A stretch of DNA of 21,420 nt from Ruminococcaceae bacterium UBA5396 (GCA_002410715.1 DHOG01000118.1:34793-56212); one strand, 5' to 3'; shown: positions 7,439 through 15,425, counted from the stretch's first letter. Numbers and translations: made by a program. The notes: generated by a model not told the origin, from the letters alone.

Positions 7439-8305
7439 GTGTTTAGAATAAATATATCAACTTCGGACAGGGCGCAGGTACTGACACAGGCACTTCCGTA
7501 TATCAAACAGTATTCGGGGAAAACAGTTGTCATTAAATATGGCGGAAACGCTATGGTTAGCGATGACCTGAAATCTGCCGTGATGGAGGATATCGTTCTG
7601 TTGTCCACGGTAGGCATCAAGGTGGTTTTGGTGCATGGGGGAGGCCCCGAAATTAACGATGTTCTCGCCAAAATCGGTAAGGAGCCGAAATTTATTGGCG
7701 GTCTCCGTTATACCGATGAAGAAACCATGGATGTAGTCCAGATGGTACTGGCAGGTAAGGTGAATAAAGGACTTGTTCAGCGCCTTGAACAGCACGGAGG
7801 TCAGGCAATTGGTCTTTGTGGTCTTGATGGTGGTATGATAAAGGCGGTAAAGATGAAGGGTGAACATGATCTGGGGTTGGTAGGCGATATAACAAGTATC
7901 GATGTGACACTCATCCGCAATTGCTTGGATAATGGAACCATTCCGGTAATCGCAACCGTTGCGGCAGGCGAAAATGATGGGGTTTACAACATCAATGCCG
8001 ATATTGCAGCTGCACAGATCGCTTCTTCTCTTTCTGCCGAAAAACTGGTGCTGATGACCGACGTCAGAGGTCTTCTGCGTGACAAGGATAACGAGAATTC
8101 CCTGATTTCGATTGTGAATGTCAGTGATGTGCCCAGTCTGAAACGCAAGGGAGTTATTAAAGGCGGTATGATACCGAAAATTGACTGCTGTGTTGAAGCT
8201 GTTCGGCGCGGCGTAAAGCGCACCCATATTATTGACGGGCGTATCGAGCATTCCATCCTGATTGAAATGCTGACCGACGAAGGGATTGGCACCATGTTCC
8301 TGTAA
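7439..8305 (+). CDS. argB: Acetylglutamate kinase ArgB (non-ATG start)
   Basis: ArgB phosphorylates N-acetylglutamate, the usual arginine feedback-controlled step. The protein (about 288 residues) shows VIKYGGNAM, the glycine loop HGGGPEIN and a C-terminal GGMIPK motif typical of the amino acid kinase fold. No ATG lies at the expected N-terminus. Homologues usually begin just before the sequence read here as INISTSDRAQVL, so the GTG at 7439 is the best start. It is only two bases from the ribosome binding site GGAAAGG (7430-7436), which is unusually close. An ATA at 7448 would have normal spacing but is a rare start; TTG codons at 7391 and 7424 lack a ribosome binding site. The coding sequence after residue 10 is not in doubt. 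It sits between argJ and the inserted ddh. Confidence 0.93.
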   Translation: MFRINISTSDRAQVLTQALPYIKQYSGKTVVIKYGGNAMVSDDLKSAVMEDIVLLSTVGIKVVLVHGGGPEINDVLAKIGKEPKFIGGLRYTDEETMDVVQMVLAGKVNKGLVQRLEQHGGQAIGLCGLDGGMIKAVKMKGEHDLGLVGDITSIDVTLIRNCLDNGTIPVIATVAAGENDGVYNINADIAAAQIASSLSAEKLVLMTDVRGLLRDKDNENSLISIVNVSDVPSLKRKGVIKGGMIPKIDCCVEAVRRGVKRTHIIDGRIEHSILIEMLTDEGIGTMFL

Positions 8306-8357
8306 TAGCCATGTAGTACAGTCGTGTAAAATATAGAATTTTAATGGGGAAACGATT

Positions 8358-9335
8358 ATGAAAAAAATCAAAATCGGAATTGTAGGTTATGGAAATCTCG
8401 GGAAAAGCGCAGAACTCGGAATTCGGCAAAATAAAGATATGGAATTGGTCGGAGTGTTTACAAGACGTGATCCATCCACATTCCAAGGGGTAAAGGCGTA
8501 TCATATTGAACAGGCAAAAAACATGACAGATCAGATCGATGTTATGATTCTGTGCGGTGGGAGCTTATCGGATATGCCTGTGCAAGGGCCATTATTTGCA
8601 GGTATGTTTAATACAGTTGATGGTTATGATAACCATGCAAAAATTCCTGATTATTTTAATGTGGTTAATGAAAAAGCATTAGAAGCAGGGAAAGTATGCA
8701 TTGTTTCAAGTGGTTGGGATCCTGGAATGTTTTCCCTAAACAGATTGTACTCAGAAGCGATTTTACCGCAGGGGAAAACCTATACTTTCTGGGGAAAAGG
8801 CATTAGCCAGGGACATTCAGATGCCATTAGAAGAGTAAAGGGCGTAAAGGATGCAAAACAGTATACAGTCCCAATGGGTAATGCTATTGAAGCAGTAAAA
8901 AGAGGCGATATGCCCGAGCTTACACCAAAGCAAAGACACAGAAGAGAATGCTTTGTAGTTGCGGAAGAAGGCGCTGATAAGGCAAGGATAGAGCAGGAAA
9001 TAAAGTCAATGCCGAATTATTTTTCAGACTATGACACACAAGTACACTTTATTTCAGAGGAAGAACTGAAAAAGAATCATGGCGGTTTGCCTCACGGCGG
9101 ATTGGTAATCCGTTACGGCAAAACAGGGAGAAATGAAGAATATGAACACACAATCGAATATAAAATTAACTTAGACTCAAACCCAAACTTTACGGCTAAT
9201 GTGTTGCTTGCCTATGCCAGAGCGGCTTATCGCTTAAACTTGGAGGGGGTATCGGGTGCAAAAACAGTGGTGGATATTGCGCCTGCCTATCTCTCCGAAA
9301 AATCGGCAGAAGATATTAGAAAGTATCTTATATAA
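8358..9335 (+). CDS. ddh: meso-Diaminopimelate D-dehydrogenase
   Basis: Ddh makes meso-diaminopimelate from tetrahydrodipicolinate, ammonia and NADPH in one step, a shortcut in lysine and peptidoglycan precursor synthesis. The 325-residue length is typical. An N-terminal Rossmann motif IGIVGYGNLGKS and the family segments LCGGSLSD, NTVDGYDNHAKIP, SSGWDPGMFS, GKGISQGHSDAIRRVKGV and HGGLVIRYG match this enzyme well. The gene interrupts argB and argD although it has no part in arginine synthesis. Eleven of its 16 arginine codons are AGA, against two of 12 in argB, and its bases are more A-rich than its neighbours. I infer lateral acquisition into the cluster. The ribosome binding site GGGG at about 8346 precedes the ATG. 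Confidence 0.95.
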   Translation: MKKIKIGIVGYGNLGKSAELGIRQNKDMELVGVFTRRDPSTFQGVKAYHIEQAKNMTDQIDVMILCGGSLSDMPVQGPLFAGMFNTVDGYDNHAKIPDYFNVVNEKALEAGKVCIVSSGWDPGMFSLNRLYSEAILPQGKTYTFWGKGISQGHSDAIRRVKGVKDAKQYTVPMGNAIEAVKRGDMPELTPKQRHRRECFVVAEEGADKARIEQEIKSMPNYFSDYDTQVHFISEEELKKNHGGLPHGGLVIRYGKTGRNEEYEHTIEYKINLDSNPNFTANVLLAYARAAYRLNLEGVSGAKTVVDIAPAYLSEKSAEDIRKYLI

Positions 9336-9377
9336 ATAGCGGAATTTATCTCCCTATGCAGAACTGGAGATGGTAAT

Positions 9378-10559
9378 ATGAAATTGGATGATATACGTCG
9401 ACACGATTATGCGACATTAATGCAAACGTACAACCGCTTCGATGCCGCCATTGAAAGCGGCAGGGGCTCGGCGGTAACCGATATAGAGGGTAAAACCTAT
9501 ATCGATTTTGGAAGCGGAATCGGTGTCAATTCGCTGGGGTATGCCGATCCAGATTGGGTGGAAGCTGTTCAGAAGCAGACTGCTGCACTTGCTCATATAT
9601 CAAATTTGTACTACAACGAGGTTCAGGTTTCCTTTGCTAAGCATCTATGTAAAGTAACCAATATGTCCCGTGTTTTTCTCGGAAATTCGGGCGCCGAAGC
9701 AAACGAGTGCGCCATTAAGCTTGCACGTAAATACAGTTTTGATCATTACGGAAAAGGTCGTTCAGTAATCGTTAGCCTCCGAAACTCCTTTCATGGGCGG
9801 ACGCTGACAACCATTTCCGCTACCGGGCAGGATTCGTTTCATCAGTATTTTTTTCCGTTCACCGAGGGCTTTGTTTTTGCCGAAGTGGGGAATATTGAGG
9901 ATTTGCAGGCAAAAACCGGTAATGATGTATGCGCTGTTATGTTGGAATCTGTACAGGGCGAAGGCGGTGTCATTCCGCTGGAGCCATCTTATTTACAGGC
10001 GGTGCGTCGGCTTTGCGATGAAAAGGATATTCTGTTGATTATTGACGAGGTGCAGACCGGAGCGGGACGAACCGGAAGGTTCTTAGCCTGTGAACATTCG
10101 GATGTAAAGCCTGATATTGTCACAATGGCGAAGGGGCTTGGCGGCGGGCTTCCGATTGGAGCCTGCCTGTGCAATGAAAAGCTTGCCGGTGTGCTCTCGG
10201 CAGGAACACATGGATCAACCTTTGGTGGAAATCCGGTTGTCTGCGCAGGTGCAAATGTTGTGCTTAACAAGCTGACAGCAGATGGTTTTCTGGATCAGGT
10301 TTCGGAAAAAGGCGAATATTTACGCAGTCGGATCCAGTCCATGCCCAACGTTAGCGAGGTGCGTGGTCTCGGAATGATGATAGGTATCGCTCTGGAACAT
10401 GGTGAGGCAAAGTCTGTGGCACAGGACTGTCTGAAAAATGGTCTGCTTATTTTGACGGCCAAAACCCTTCTTCGTCTGCTGCCTCCACTTACAATTACCC
10501 GGGAAGAAATTGACAAAGGACTTTCGATCCTGGAAACCTCACTAAAAGCTTTAGGTTGA
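9378..10559 (+). CDS. argD: Acetylornithine aminotransferase ArgD
   Basis: ArgD transfers an amino group from glutamate to N-acetylglutamate semialdehyde to give acetylornithine; some homologues also serve lysine synthesis as succinyl-diaminopimelate aminotransferase. The 393-residue class III aminotransferase has the pyridoxal phosphate lysine, Lys252, in TMAKGLGGGLPIGA, the aspartate of the IIDEVQTGAGRTG motif, and FLGNSGAEANE and SFHGRT for cofactor phosphate and substrate binding. The ribosome binding site CTGGAGATGG lies just upstream. It follows ddh by about 40 bases and precedes argF by 70. Sitting beside ddh, a dual role in lysine synthesis is less needed here. Confidence 0.95.
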   Translation: MKLDDIRRHDYATLMQTYNRFDAAIESGRGSAVTDIEGKTYIDFGSGIGVNSLGYADPDWVEAVQKQTAALAHISNLYYNEVQVSFAKHLCKVTNMSRVFLGNSGAEANECAIKLARKYSFDHYGKGRSVIVSLRNSFHGRTLTTISATGQDSFHQYFFPFTEGFVFAEVGNIEDLQAKTGNDVCAVMLESVQGEGGVIPLEPSYLQAVRRLCDEKDILLIIDEVQTGAGRTGRFLACEHSDVKPDIVTMAKGLGGGLPIGACLCNEKLAGVLSAGTHGSTFGGNPVVCAGANVVLNKLTADGFLDQVSEKGEYLRSRIQSMPNVSEVRGLGMMIGIALEHGEAKSVAQDCLKNGLLILTAKTLLRLLPPLTITREEIDKGLSILETSLKALG

Positions 10560-10629
10560 ATGAGGATACTATTTTCAAATTTTGTTTTATGCCATTTGGG
10601 ACATAAAGCTATGGAAAGGACATAATTTA

Positions 10630-11535
10630 ATGAAGCATTTACTAAAACTGCTGGATTTGTCCAAGGAGGAAATCATTGATATTCTGAATCTTGCGGATCA
10701 GCTGAAGTATGAGCTTGCACATGGTATCGAGCATAAACATCTTGCGGGAAAAACACTTGGTATGATATTTCAGAAAGCATCCACCCGTACCCGTGTGTCC
10801 TTTGAGACAGGTATTTATCAACTTGGAGGATATGGGCTGTTTCTTTCATCAAACGATTTGCAGATTGGACGCGGTGAGCCGGTTAAGGACACTGCACGTG
10901 TGTTGTCACGCTATCTTGATGGAATCATGATCCGCACCTTCGATCAGGAAGAAGTCGAGACACTGGCGCAAGCGGGAAGCATACCGGTAATCAACGGACT
11001 GACGGATTTTTGCCATCCTTGTCAGGTCCTTGCCGACTTGATGACTGTCAGAGAACATAAAGGGACACTTGAAGGGCTGAATATGTGTTATATTGGTGAT
11101 GGCAACAACATGGCGAATTCTCTGATCGTTGGATGTCTCAAAGTGGGTATGCACGTATCTGTAGCGTGCCCTGCCGATTATCGTCCCGATTCATCTGTGC
11201 TTGAATTTGCGGTGGGATACGGCAATAAATTCGTACTGACAGAAAACTGTACTGAGGCTGTCAGAAATGCCGATGTTGTGTTTACCGATGTATGGGCATC
11301 CATGGGGCAGGAAAGCCAAGCTGAGAAACGCCGCGCTGCTTTTTCGGGTTATCAGGTGAATAAGGAACTGCTGAAACTTGCACATGCGGATTGCATGGTA
11401 CAGCATTGCCTGCCCGCTCATAGAGGTGAGGAAATAACCGAAGAGGTTTTTGAAGCCCATGCCAATGAAATTTTTGACGAGGCAGAAAACCGATTGCATG
11501 CCCAAAAAGCGGTTATGGTGACCTTGATGAAATAG
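10630..11535 (+). CDS. argF: Ornithine carbamoyltransferase ArgF
   Basis: ArgF carbamoylates ornithine to citrulline. The 301-residue protein has the carbamoyl phosphate motif STRTR (residues 51-55), the ornithine-loop motif HCLPAHRG with Cys260, and the HPCQ-type segment FCHPCQVLADL. A longer reading frame opens at 10582, but GGAAAGGA at 10613-10620 is nine bases before the ATG at 10630, and MKHLLKLLDLSKEE is the normal family N-terminus. It is the last arginine gene of the cluster, which thus makes citrulline and then arginine (through argG and argH at the front). No carbamoyl phosphate synthase genes are present. I see no clear intrinsic terminator after it. Confidence 0.97.
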   Translation: MKHLLKLLDLSKEEIIDILNLADQLKYELAHGIEHKHLAGKTLGMIFQKASTRTRVSFETGIYQLGGYGLFLSSNDLQIGRGEPVKDTARVLSRYLDGIMIRTFDQEEVETLAQAGSIPVINGLTDFCHPCQVLADLMTVREHKGTLEGLNMCYIGDGNNMANSLIVGCLKVGMHVSVACPADYRPDSSVLEFAVGYGNKFVLTENCTEAVRNADVVFTDVWASMGQESQAEKRRAAFSGYQVNKELLKLAHADCMVQHCLPAHRGEEITEEVFEAHANEIFDEAENRLHAQKAVMVTLMK

Positions 11536-11589
11536 TCTTTTGAGCTGTTAAGTAATCCATCATGTTATTGCGCAGTGGTTTTTGAGTAA

Positions 11590-11733
11590 ACATGGAAATT
11601 TTACGAATCATTCCCTGCAAACATTGAAAAAGTGATTTTATATTGCCGAATTAGCCCAATGCTTACTTACGCAGATAGCAATAGACAACAATATGAAGAT
11701 ATGGAGGAGCTTAAGCCGTCGTTGATCAAGTAA
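11590..11733 (+). pseudogene. Open frame of 47 codons, possible gene remnant
   Basis: After the TAA at 11587-11589 the frame stays open to the TAA at 11731-11733. Its composition looks protein-like (KFYESFPANIEKVILYCRIS, then YEDMEELKPSLIK). There is no good start with a ribosome binding site: the first ATG, at 11659, leaves 24 residues and a GTG at 11632 leaves 33. I do not recognise it. It may be the tail of a deleted gene or a chance frame. Confidence 0.2.
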
Positions 11734-11815
11734 ACAATCAAAGGATTAGCGATAAACTTGTGAGGTGATGCGAATTTAAATAATAAAATTATATAGAAGA
11801 AAGGGGAATTTAGAT

Positions 11816-13309
11816 TTGAATATAATTATTTCTAAATTCAAAGAAGTTTTATATTCTGTATTGCCGATAACTTTTTTGGTGGTGGTGCTCAATTTCACAC
11901 TAACACCTATGGAGACACTGTCGATTATACGGTTTTTATTCGGTGCAATATTGACTATATTAGGCTTAACAGTGTTTTTAACCGGCGTTGATATCGGAAT
12001 TACTCCGATTGGTAATCATATAGGTACAGCGATCACAAAATCAAACAAGATTTTGGTTTTGATCTTTACGGGACTGCTGCTTGGCTTTGTTATTTCGGTT
12101 GCTGAGCCTGATCTGCATATTCTTGCTGGGCAGGTTGACTCTGTTACTTCAGGGTTGATCTCTAATATGAGTATTGTGGTGGTGGTTTCCGTAGGGATAG
12201 CGATTATGCTTACAATTGGACTGGTGAGAATTGTATATAATTTCTCTATTAATAAAATACTAATAATAGTTTACGGCTTTATATTTGTTCTTGCATTATT
12301 TACATCGCCCGAATTTCTTGCAATATCCTTTGATGCATCCGGGGCTACTACGGGCGCTTTGACCGTTCCGTTTATGTTAGCGATGGCAGTTGGTGTATCT
12401 ATACTAAAAAAAGACAGTAAGTCATCTGAAACAGACAGCTTTGGGTTAGTGGGGATCACTTCAACCGGTGCAATTTTTTCTGTAATGATTATGAGCATAC
12501 TTTCAAAATCGGATAAGGTTGTCGGCGCGCTTGAAAGCCATACAGATGACTCGTCAGCAATCTTAGGACCATTTGTGCAAAAGCTGCCAATCATTTCGCT
12601 GGAAGTGTTGATTGCGCTTGCCCCAATCATCATAATATTTATAGTGTTTCAGATAATTTTAATTAGATTGTCTACTTCTGCCGTCCGAAAAATTTTATTC
12701 GGCATGCTGTTTACTTATTTAGGGCTGGTTCTTTTCTTGCTGGGTGTAAATGCCGGTTTCATGGAGGTTGGCAGTACGGTAGGATTTAAGCTTGCCTCAA
12801 TGGACAATAAAGCATATGTTATTATGATTGGATTTTTATTGGGGATGGTTACAATACTTGCCGAACCGGCTGTCTATGTATTGACTCATCAAATTGAGGA
12901 TGTTACAAGTGGATATGTAAAAAGAAAAGCTGTTATGGTTTCGTTGGCCTTGGGTGTGGCTTTGGCAGTTGCTTTGTCTATTGTAAGAATTATTATACCC
13001 TCAATGCAGCTGTGGCATTTTTTGCTACCGGGGTATATTATATCTTTAGCCTTAACGTTCTTTGTTCCCAAACTGTTTATTGGTGTTGCATTTGATTCGG
13101 GAGGCGTTGCATCCGGCCCGATGACGGCTACTTTTATTCTGGCGTATGCACAAGGAGCAGCCGAAGCAATTGAAGGCGCTGATGTTTTGGTGGATGGCTT
13201 TGGAATTATTGCAATGGTTGCAATGACTCCGCTGATTGCGCTGCAAATATTAGGTTTTATATTTAAAGTGAAATCGAAAAAGGGAGGACTTGGAAGTAAT
13301 GATGGATAG
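11816..13309 (+). CDS. DUF1538 family membrane protein, internally duplicated
   Basis: This 497-residue integral membrane protein belongs to the DUF1538 family and contains two homologous halves. Equivalent motifs recur about 254 residues apart: AEPDLHILAGQVDSVTSG (from residue 96) with AEPAVYVLTHQIEDVTSG (from 349), and FDASGATTGALTVPF (from 172) with FDSGGVASGPMTATF (from 426). Each half has about six hydrophobic segments, a plan typical of inverted- or tandem-repeat transporters. From memory, a DUF1538 pair in Halomonas was reported as a sodium(potassium)/proton antiporter; whether that applies here is unknown. Translation starts at TTG 11816, nine bases after AAGGGG (11801-11806). It overlaps the downstream P-II-like gene by 11 bases, which suggests that a P-II protein senses or gates this transporter. 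The gene is more AT-rich than the arginine genes. Confidence 0.85.
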   Translation: MNIIISKFKEVLYSVLPITFLVVVLNFTLTPMETLSIIRFLFGAILTILGLTVFLTGVDIGITPIGNHIGTAITKSNKILVLIFTGLLLGFVISVAEPDLHILAGQVDSVTSGLISNMSIVVVVSVGIAIMLTIGLVRIVYNFSINKILIIVYGFIFVLALFTSPEFLAISFDASGATTGALTVPFMLAMAVGVSILKKDSKSSETDSFGLVGITSTGAIFSVMIMSILSKSDKVVGALESHTDDSSAILGPFVQKLPIISLEVLIALAPIIIIFIVFQIILIRLSTSAVRKILFGMLFTYLGLVLFLLGVNAGFMEVGSTVGFKLASMDNKAYVIMIGFLLGMVTILAEPAVYVLTHQIEDVTSGYVKRKAVMVSLALGVALAVALSIVRIIIPSMQLWHFLLPGYIISLALTFFVPKLFIGVAFDSGGVASGPMTATFILAYAQGAAEAIEGADVLVDGFGIIAMVAMTPLIALQILGFIFKVKSKKGGLGSNDG

Positions 13310-13967
13310 TCCCAAAGATAAAAGCTTTGCTTTAATCTGTGTAATATCGAATTACGGTCAAGGAAGCAAGTTAATGCATGAAGCCAAGCGATGCGGTGTT
13401 ACCGGAGGAACAATATTATTTGGAAAAGGAACTGCTAACAATCGGATCTTAGAGTTTCTAGGACTTTCCGATATAAGAAAAGAGATTGTACTGATTGTTG
13501 CAGAGAATAATTTAGCTTACCAGACAATTGAACATTTGAACAATAAGTTTGAATTTGAAAAGCCGAATCATGGTATTGCCTTCGTTACTTCGATTTGTTT
13601 CGCAGCGGGAACAAGACTAATAAAAGGTGATAACTATAATTGTAAAAGAGGAGTAGACGATACAATGTATCATTTTATTACAGCGATTGTCGAAAAAGGT
13701 AGGGCGGAAGACGTAATAGACGCTGCAACCAAAGCAGGATCAAAAGGCGGCACCATAATTAATGGAAGAGGATCAGGAATTCACGAAACCAGCAAACTGT
13801 TTTCAATGGATATTGAACCGGAAAAGGAGATCGTAATGATCCTCTCAGAAGCCGAGTTGACAGAAGCAATTGTTAACTCGATTAGAGAAAGTTTGAAAAT
13901 TGATGAAGCAGGCAATGGTATTATATATGTTCAGAATGTTAACAAAACATATGGATTATATAAGTAG
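13299..13967 (+). CDS. Tandem P-II-like signalling protein
   Basis: The roughly 222-residue protein consists of two P-II (GlnB/GlnK-like) ferredoxin-fold repeats. The first covers about residues 8-105 (FALICVISNYGQGSKLMHEAKRCG then GGTILFGKGTANN), the second about 122-219 (MYHFITAIVEKGRAEDVIDAATKAG then GGTIINGRGSG). The GGTI-GRG pattern at the expected T-loop and nucleotide-binding site is kept in both, but the usual uridylylated tyrosine region is not recognisable, so classic GlnD control is unlikely. The TTG at 13290 is too close to the ribosome binding site GGGAGG (13282-13287); ATG 13299 fits better. The gene overlaps the DUF1538 gene, implying coupled translation and a shared task, such as effector-dependent control of the transporter. 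The ligand is not known. Confidence 0.85.
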   Translation: MMDSPKDKSFALICVISNYGQGSKLMHEAKRCGVTGGTILFGKGTANNRILEFLGLSDIRKEIVLIVAENNLAYQTIEHLNNKFEFEKPNHGIAFVTSICFAAGTRLIKGDNYNCKRGVDDTMYHFITAIVEKGRAEDVIDAATKAGSKGGTIINGRGSGIHETSKLFSMDIEPEKEIVMILSEAELTEAIVNSIRESLKIDEAGNGIIYVQNVNKTYGLYK

Positions 13968-14010
13968 TGACTTCTGTTAAGAAAAATGCCAGATTAATAT
14001 TAAAATCAAA

Positions 14011-14051
14011 AAGTCAGCGCCTTCACAATTAAGGTGCTGACTTAAGTTTTT
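14011..14051. terminator. Convergent, probably bidirectional, intrinsic terminator
   Basis: AAGTCAGCGCCTT (14011-14023) pairs with AAGGTGCTGACTT (14031-14043), thirteen pairs with one G-U, around a seven-base loop. TTTTT follows at 14047-14051 for the plus strand, and an A-rich stretch before the stem gives a broken U-run on the minus strand. It sits between the convergent P-II and VanW genes. Confidence 0.85.
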
Positions 14052-14087
14052 ATGGGGTGTTTGTAGCAACAATCGGAAGTTACTGAT

Positions 14088-14915
14088 TTAAGCATGACTT
14101 TCAAGAAAAGGTTGATACATCAAAATAGCGTGATTTTCGGTGATATATTCGTCACAAATCAAGTTATTATCCCAATCATAGATTTTCCTAAAAAGCGTGT
14201 TGTGGCGGCTATATCCGCCCCAGTATTCACTGTCAATCCTGTGATCTTTTTCATATACCTGATAGCGGCAGGCTGGGGGTCTGTCTGATTTCCAGTACCC
14301 GATTAAATCTGTTTCAGTCACTTCCAGTGTGAGTTGAAAAGGCTGAGAGGTATTGTTTCTTATCATTAGATCAAGATAATTATAAGAGCAGGTTGCCCCG
14401 CTTCCAAAAGGCTGGGTTCTGCCTGAATCCGGAAATACGTCAAAATCATGACGATGCCTTTCAATTACAGTAAGCGGTGTATGAATTGTCATCCAGTAAA
14501 TTAGGTTGGATAGCTGGCACAACCCACCGCCGATACCCGGACCAAAAGAACCGTTAAAGATCACCATGCCCTCCAGATACCCTTTTCGTTTCGATGTCCT
14601 TCCTACGAGCTTCCAGAATGAAAAAGTTTCGCCAGGGTAAATGATAGCTTGATTTAAACGCTGAATCGCTAGTTTCAAATTTACAATTTTATTGTATTGA
14701 AGGCGCATATCCACATCCTTCAGTTTTCTCAAAAGTGGTGTTTGATGCCTGAAATGTTCATGTTGTAAACAGGTTTTCTTGTTTTGCTTTGCAAATTTTA
14801 TATTTCCGAAAATCCAGAGAAAAAAACGTTTAGATATATAATAGTACTTTCCGAGGAACAGCCGTATTTTCGAACGATTGATCGGCTTTCTATGTGTTCC
14901 ATTAAGCTTTTTCAT
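14088..14915 (-). CDS. VanW family protein
   Basis: This 275-residue protein belongs to the VanW family, named for an accessory gene of VanB-type vancomycin resistance clusters whose biochemical role is unknown. The core signature is intact: ETFSFWKLVGRTSKRKGY, GIGGGLCQLSNLIYW (residues 127-141), ERHRHDFDVFPDSGRTQPFG and CSYNYLDLMIRNNT. It lacks a clear signal peptide; the N-terminus is very basic with a weak hydrophobic stretch (FFLWIFG). The ribosome binding site GGAGGT (minus strand, 14922-14927) and a good promoter precede it. No vanH, vanX, ligase or two-component genes are near, so it is no evidence of glycopeptide resistance; such solitary vanW-like genes are common in Clostridia. It converges on the P-II gene and diverges from the cobalamin operon. 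Confidence 0.9.
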   Translation of the reverse strand: MKKLNGTHRKPINRSKIRLFLGKYYYISKRFFLWIFGNIKFAKQNKKTCLQHEHFRHQTPLLRKLKDVDMRLQYNKIVNLKLAIQRLNQAIIYPGETFSFWKLVGRTSKRKGYLEGMVIFNGSFGPGIGGGLCQLSNLIYWMTIHTPLTVIERHRHDFDVFPDSGRTQPFGSGATCSYNYLDLMIRNNTSQPFQLTLEVTETDLIGYWKSDRPPACRYQVYEKDHRIDSEYWGGYSRHNTLFRKIYDWDNNLICDEYITENHAILMYQPFLESHA

Positions 14916-14940
14916 TTTTATACCTCCGTTTTCAAGTACA

Positions 14941-14970
14941 ATTATAATATGTAGATTAGGAAGCGGTCAA
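14941..14970 (-). promoter_or_regulatory. Sigma-A promoter of the VanW gene
   Basis: On the minus strand TTGACC (14965-14970) and a perfect TATAAT (14941-14946) are 18 bases apart, 25 bases before the start codon, so the leader would be short. Confidence 0.75.
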
Positions 14971-15086
14971 TGAAAGTAACAGAAGTGAAATTGAAATAAC
15001 AATAATGTAACCATCAATTAAAGACCGAGTGTTTTTGTAAAATCACACTTTTTTTAGTAATATATTTGTTACTTACGATATTTGAG

Positions 15087-15115
15087 TTGACACCCCTCAC
15101 AATCGGTTGTAAAAT
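15087..15115 (+). promoter_or_regulatory. Sigma-A promoter of the cobalamin operon
   Basis: A perfect TTGACA (15087-15092) and TAAAAT (15110-15115) are 17 bases apart. Transcription would begin near 15122, giving a leader of about 440 bases that holds the riboswitch and terminator. Confidence 0.85.
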
Positions 15116-15133
15116 AAGACTGCTTTCCGAAAT

Positions 15134-15160
15134 GGTGTACACATGTATGTGTTATACACC
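15134..15160 (+). other. Leader hairpin before the riboswitch
   Basis: GGTGTA (15134-15139) pairs with TACACC (15155-15160), and CACAT just inside it pairs with ATGTG. It precedes the cobalamin aptamer directly and may protect the RNA 5' end or set its fold. Function is unknown. Confidence 0.5.
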
Positions 15161-15162
15161 TA

Positions 15163-15322
15163 TATAAGCTCAGGTGCCCGGATGATACCGGGAGAATAGG
15201 GAAGCGGGTGAAAATCCCGCGCGGTCCCGCCGCTGTAAAAAGCGAATATGGCTTTCATAATGTCACTGGATAATTCCGGGAAGACGAAAGCCTGCTGCTT
15301 TAAGCCAGAAGACCTGCCTGCG
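15163..15322 (+). promoter_or_regulatory. Cobalamin riboswitch aptamer
   Basis: The conserved segments of the cobalamin riboswitch appear in order: CAGGTGCCCG near 15171, GGGAAGCGGGTGAAAATCCC, the GCGGTCCCGCCGCTGTAA core, TCACTGG (15263-15269), CCGGGAAGACG, and the B12 box AGCCAGAAGACCTGCC (15303-15318). When adenosyl- or related cobalamin binds, such leaders normally shut down downstream genes. The downstream terminator fits transcriptional control of the whole operon. The ligand subtype (adenosyl- against aquo- or methylcobalamin) cannot be told by eye. Confidence 0.97.
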
Positions 15323-15374
15323 CTGGAATGTCCCCCTCTACGGAAGATAGAGTCGGCGTAAGGACAAACAGATT

Positions 15375-15406
15375 TGCTATGTAATCGCTTTATTGATTAC
15401 ATAGCA
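15375..15406 (+). promoter_or_regulatory. Perfect 12-bp hairpin in the riboswitch expression platform
   Basis: TGCTATGTAATC (15375-15386) and GATTACATAGCA (15395-15406) form a perfect 12-bp helix with an eight-base loop between the aptamer and the terminator. No T-run follows, so it is not itself a terminator. It may be part of the on/off switch, but I did not find a convincing alternative pairing with the terminator arms. Confidence 0.6.
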
Positions 15407-15425
15407 TTTGCGGTAACGTCACTAT

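Noticed and set aside
7457..8371. A 304-codon minus-strand reading frame opposite argB.
   Set aside because: Antisense to a certain argB, no ribosome binding site and no recognisable domain.
11536..11815. Search for a terminator after argF and a promoter before the DUF1538 gene.
   Set aside because: No convincing hairpin with a T-run and no well-spaced promoter hexamers; TTGTGA/TAATAA near 11759-11787 is too weak to call.
14088..14915. Vancomycin resistance locus suggested by VanW.
   Set aside because: None of the genes needed for altered peptidoglycan precursors or their regulation are present; VanW alone does not indicate resistance.
15020..15060. AGTGT/ACACT hairpin followed by a T-run before the cobalamin promoter.
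   Set aside because: The stem has only about five pairs with a long AT loop, and no plus-strand gene lies upstream to terminate.
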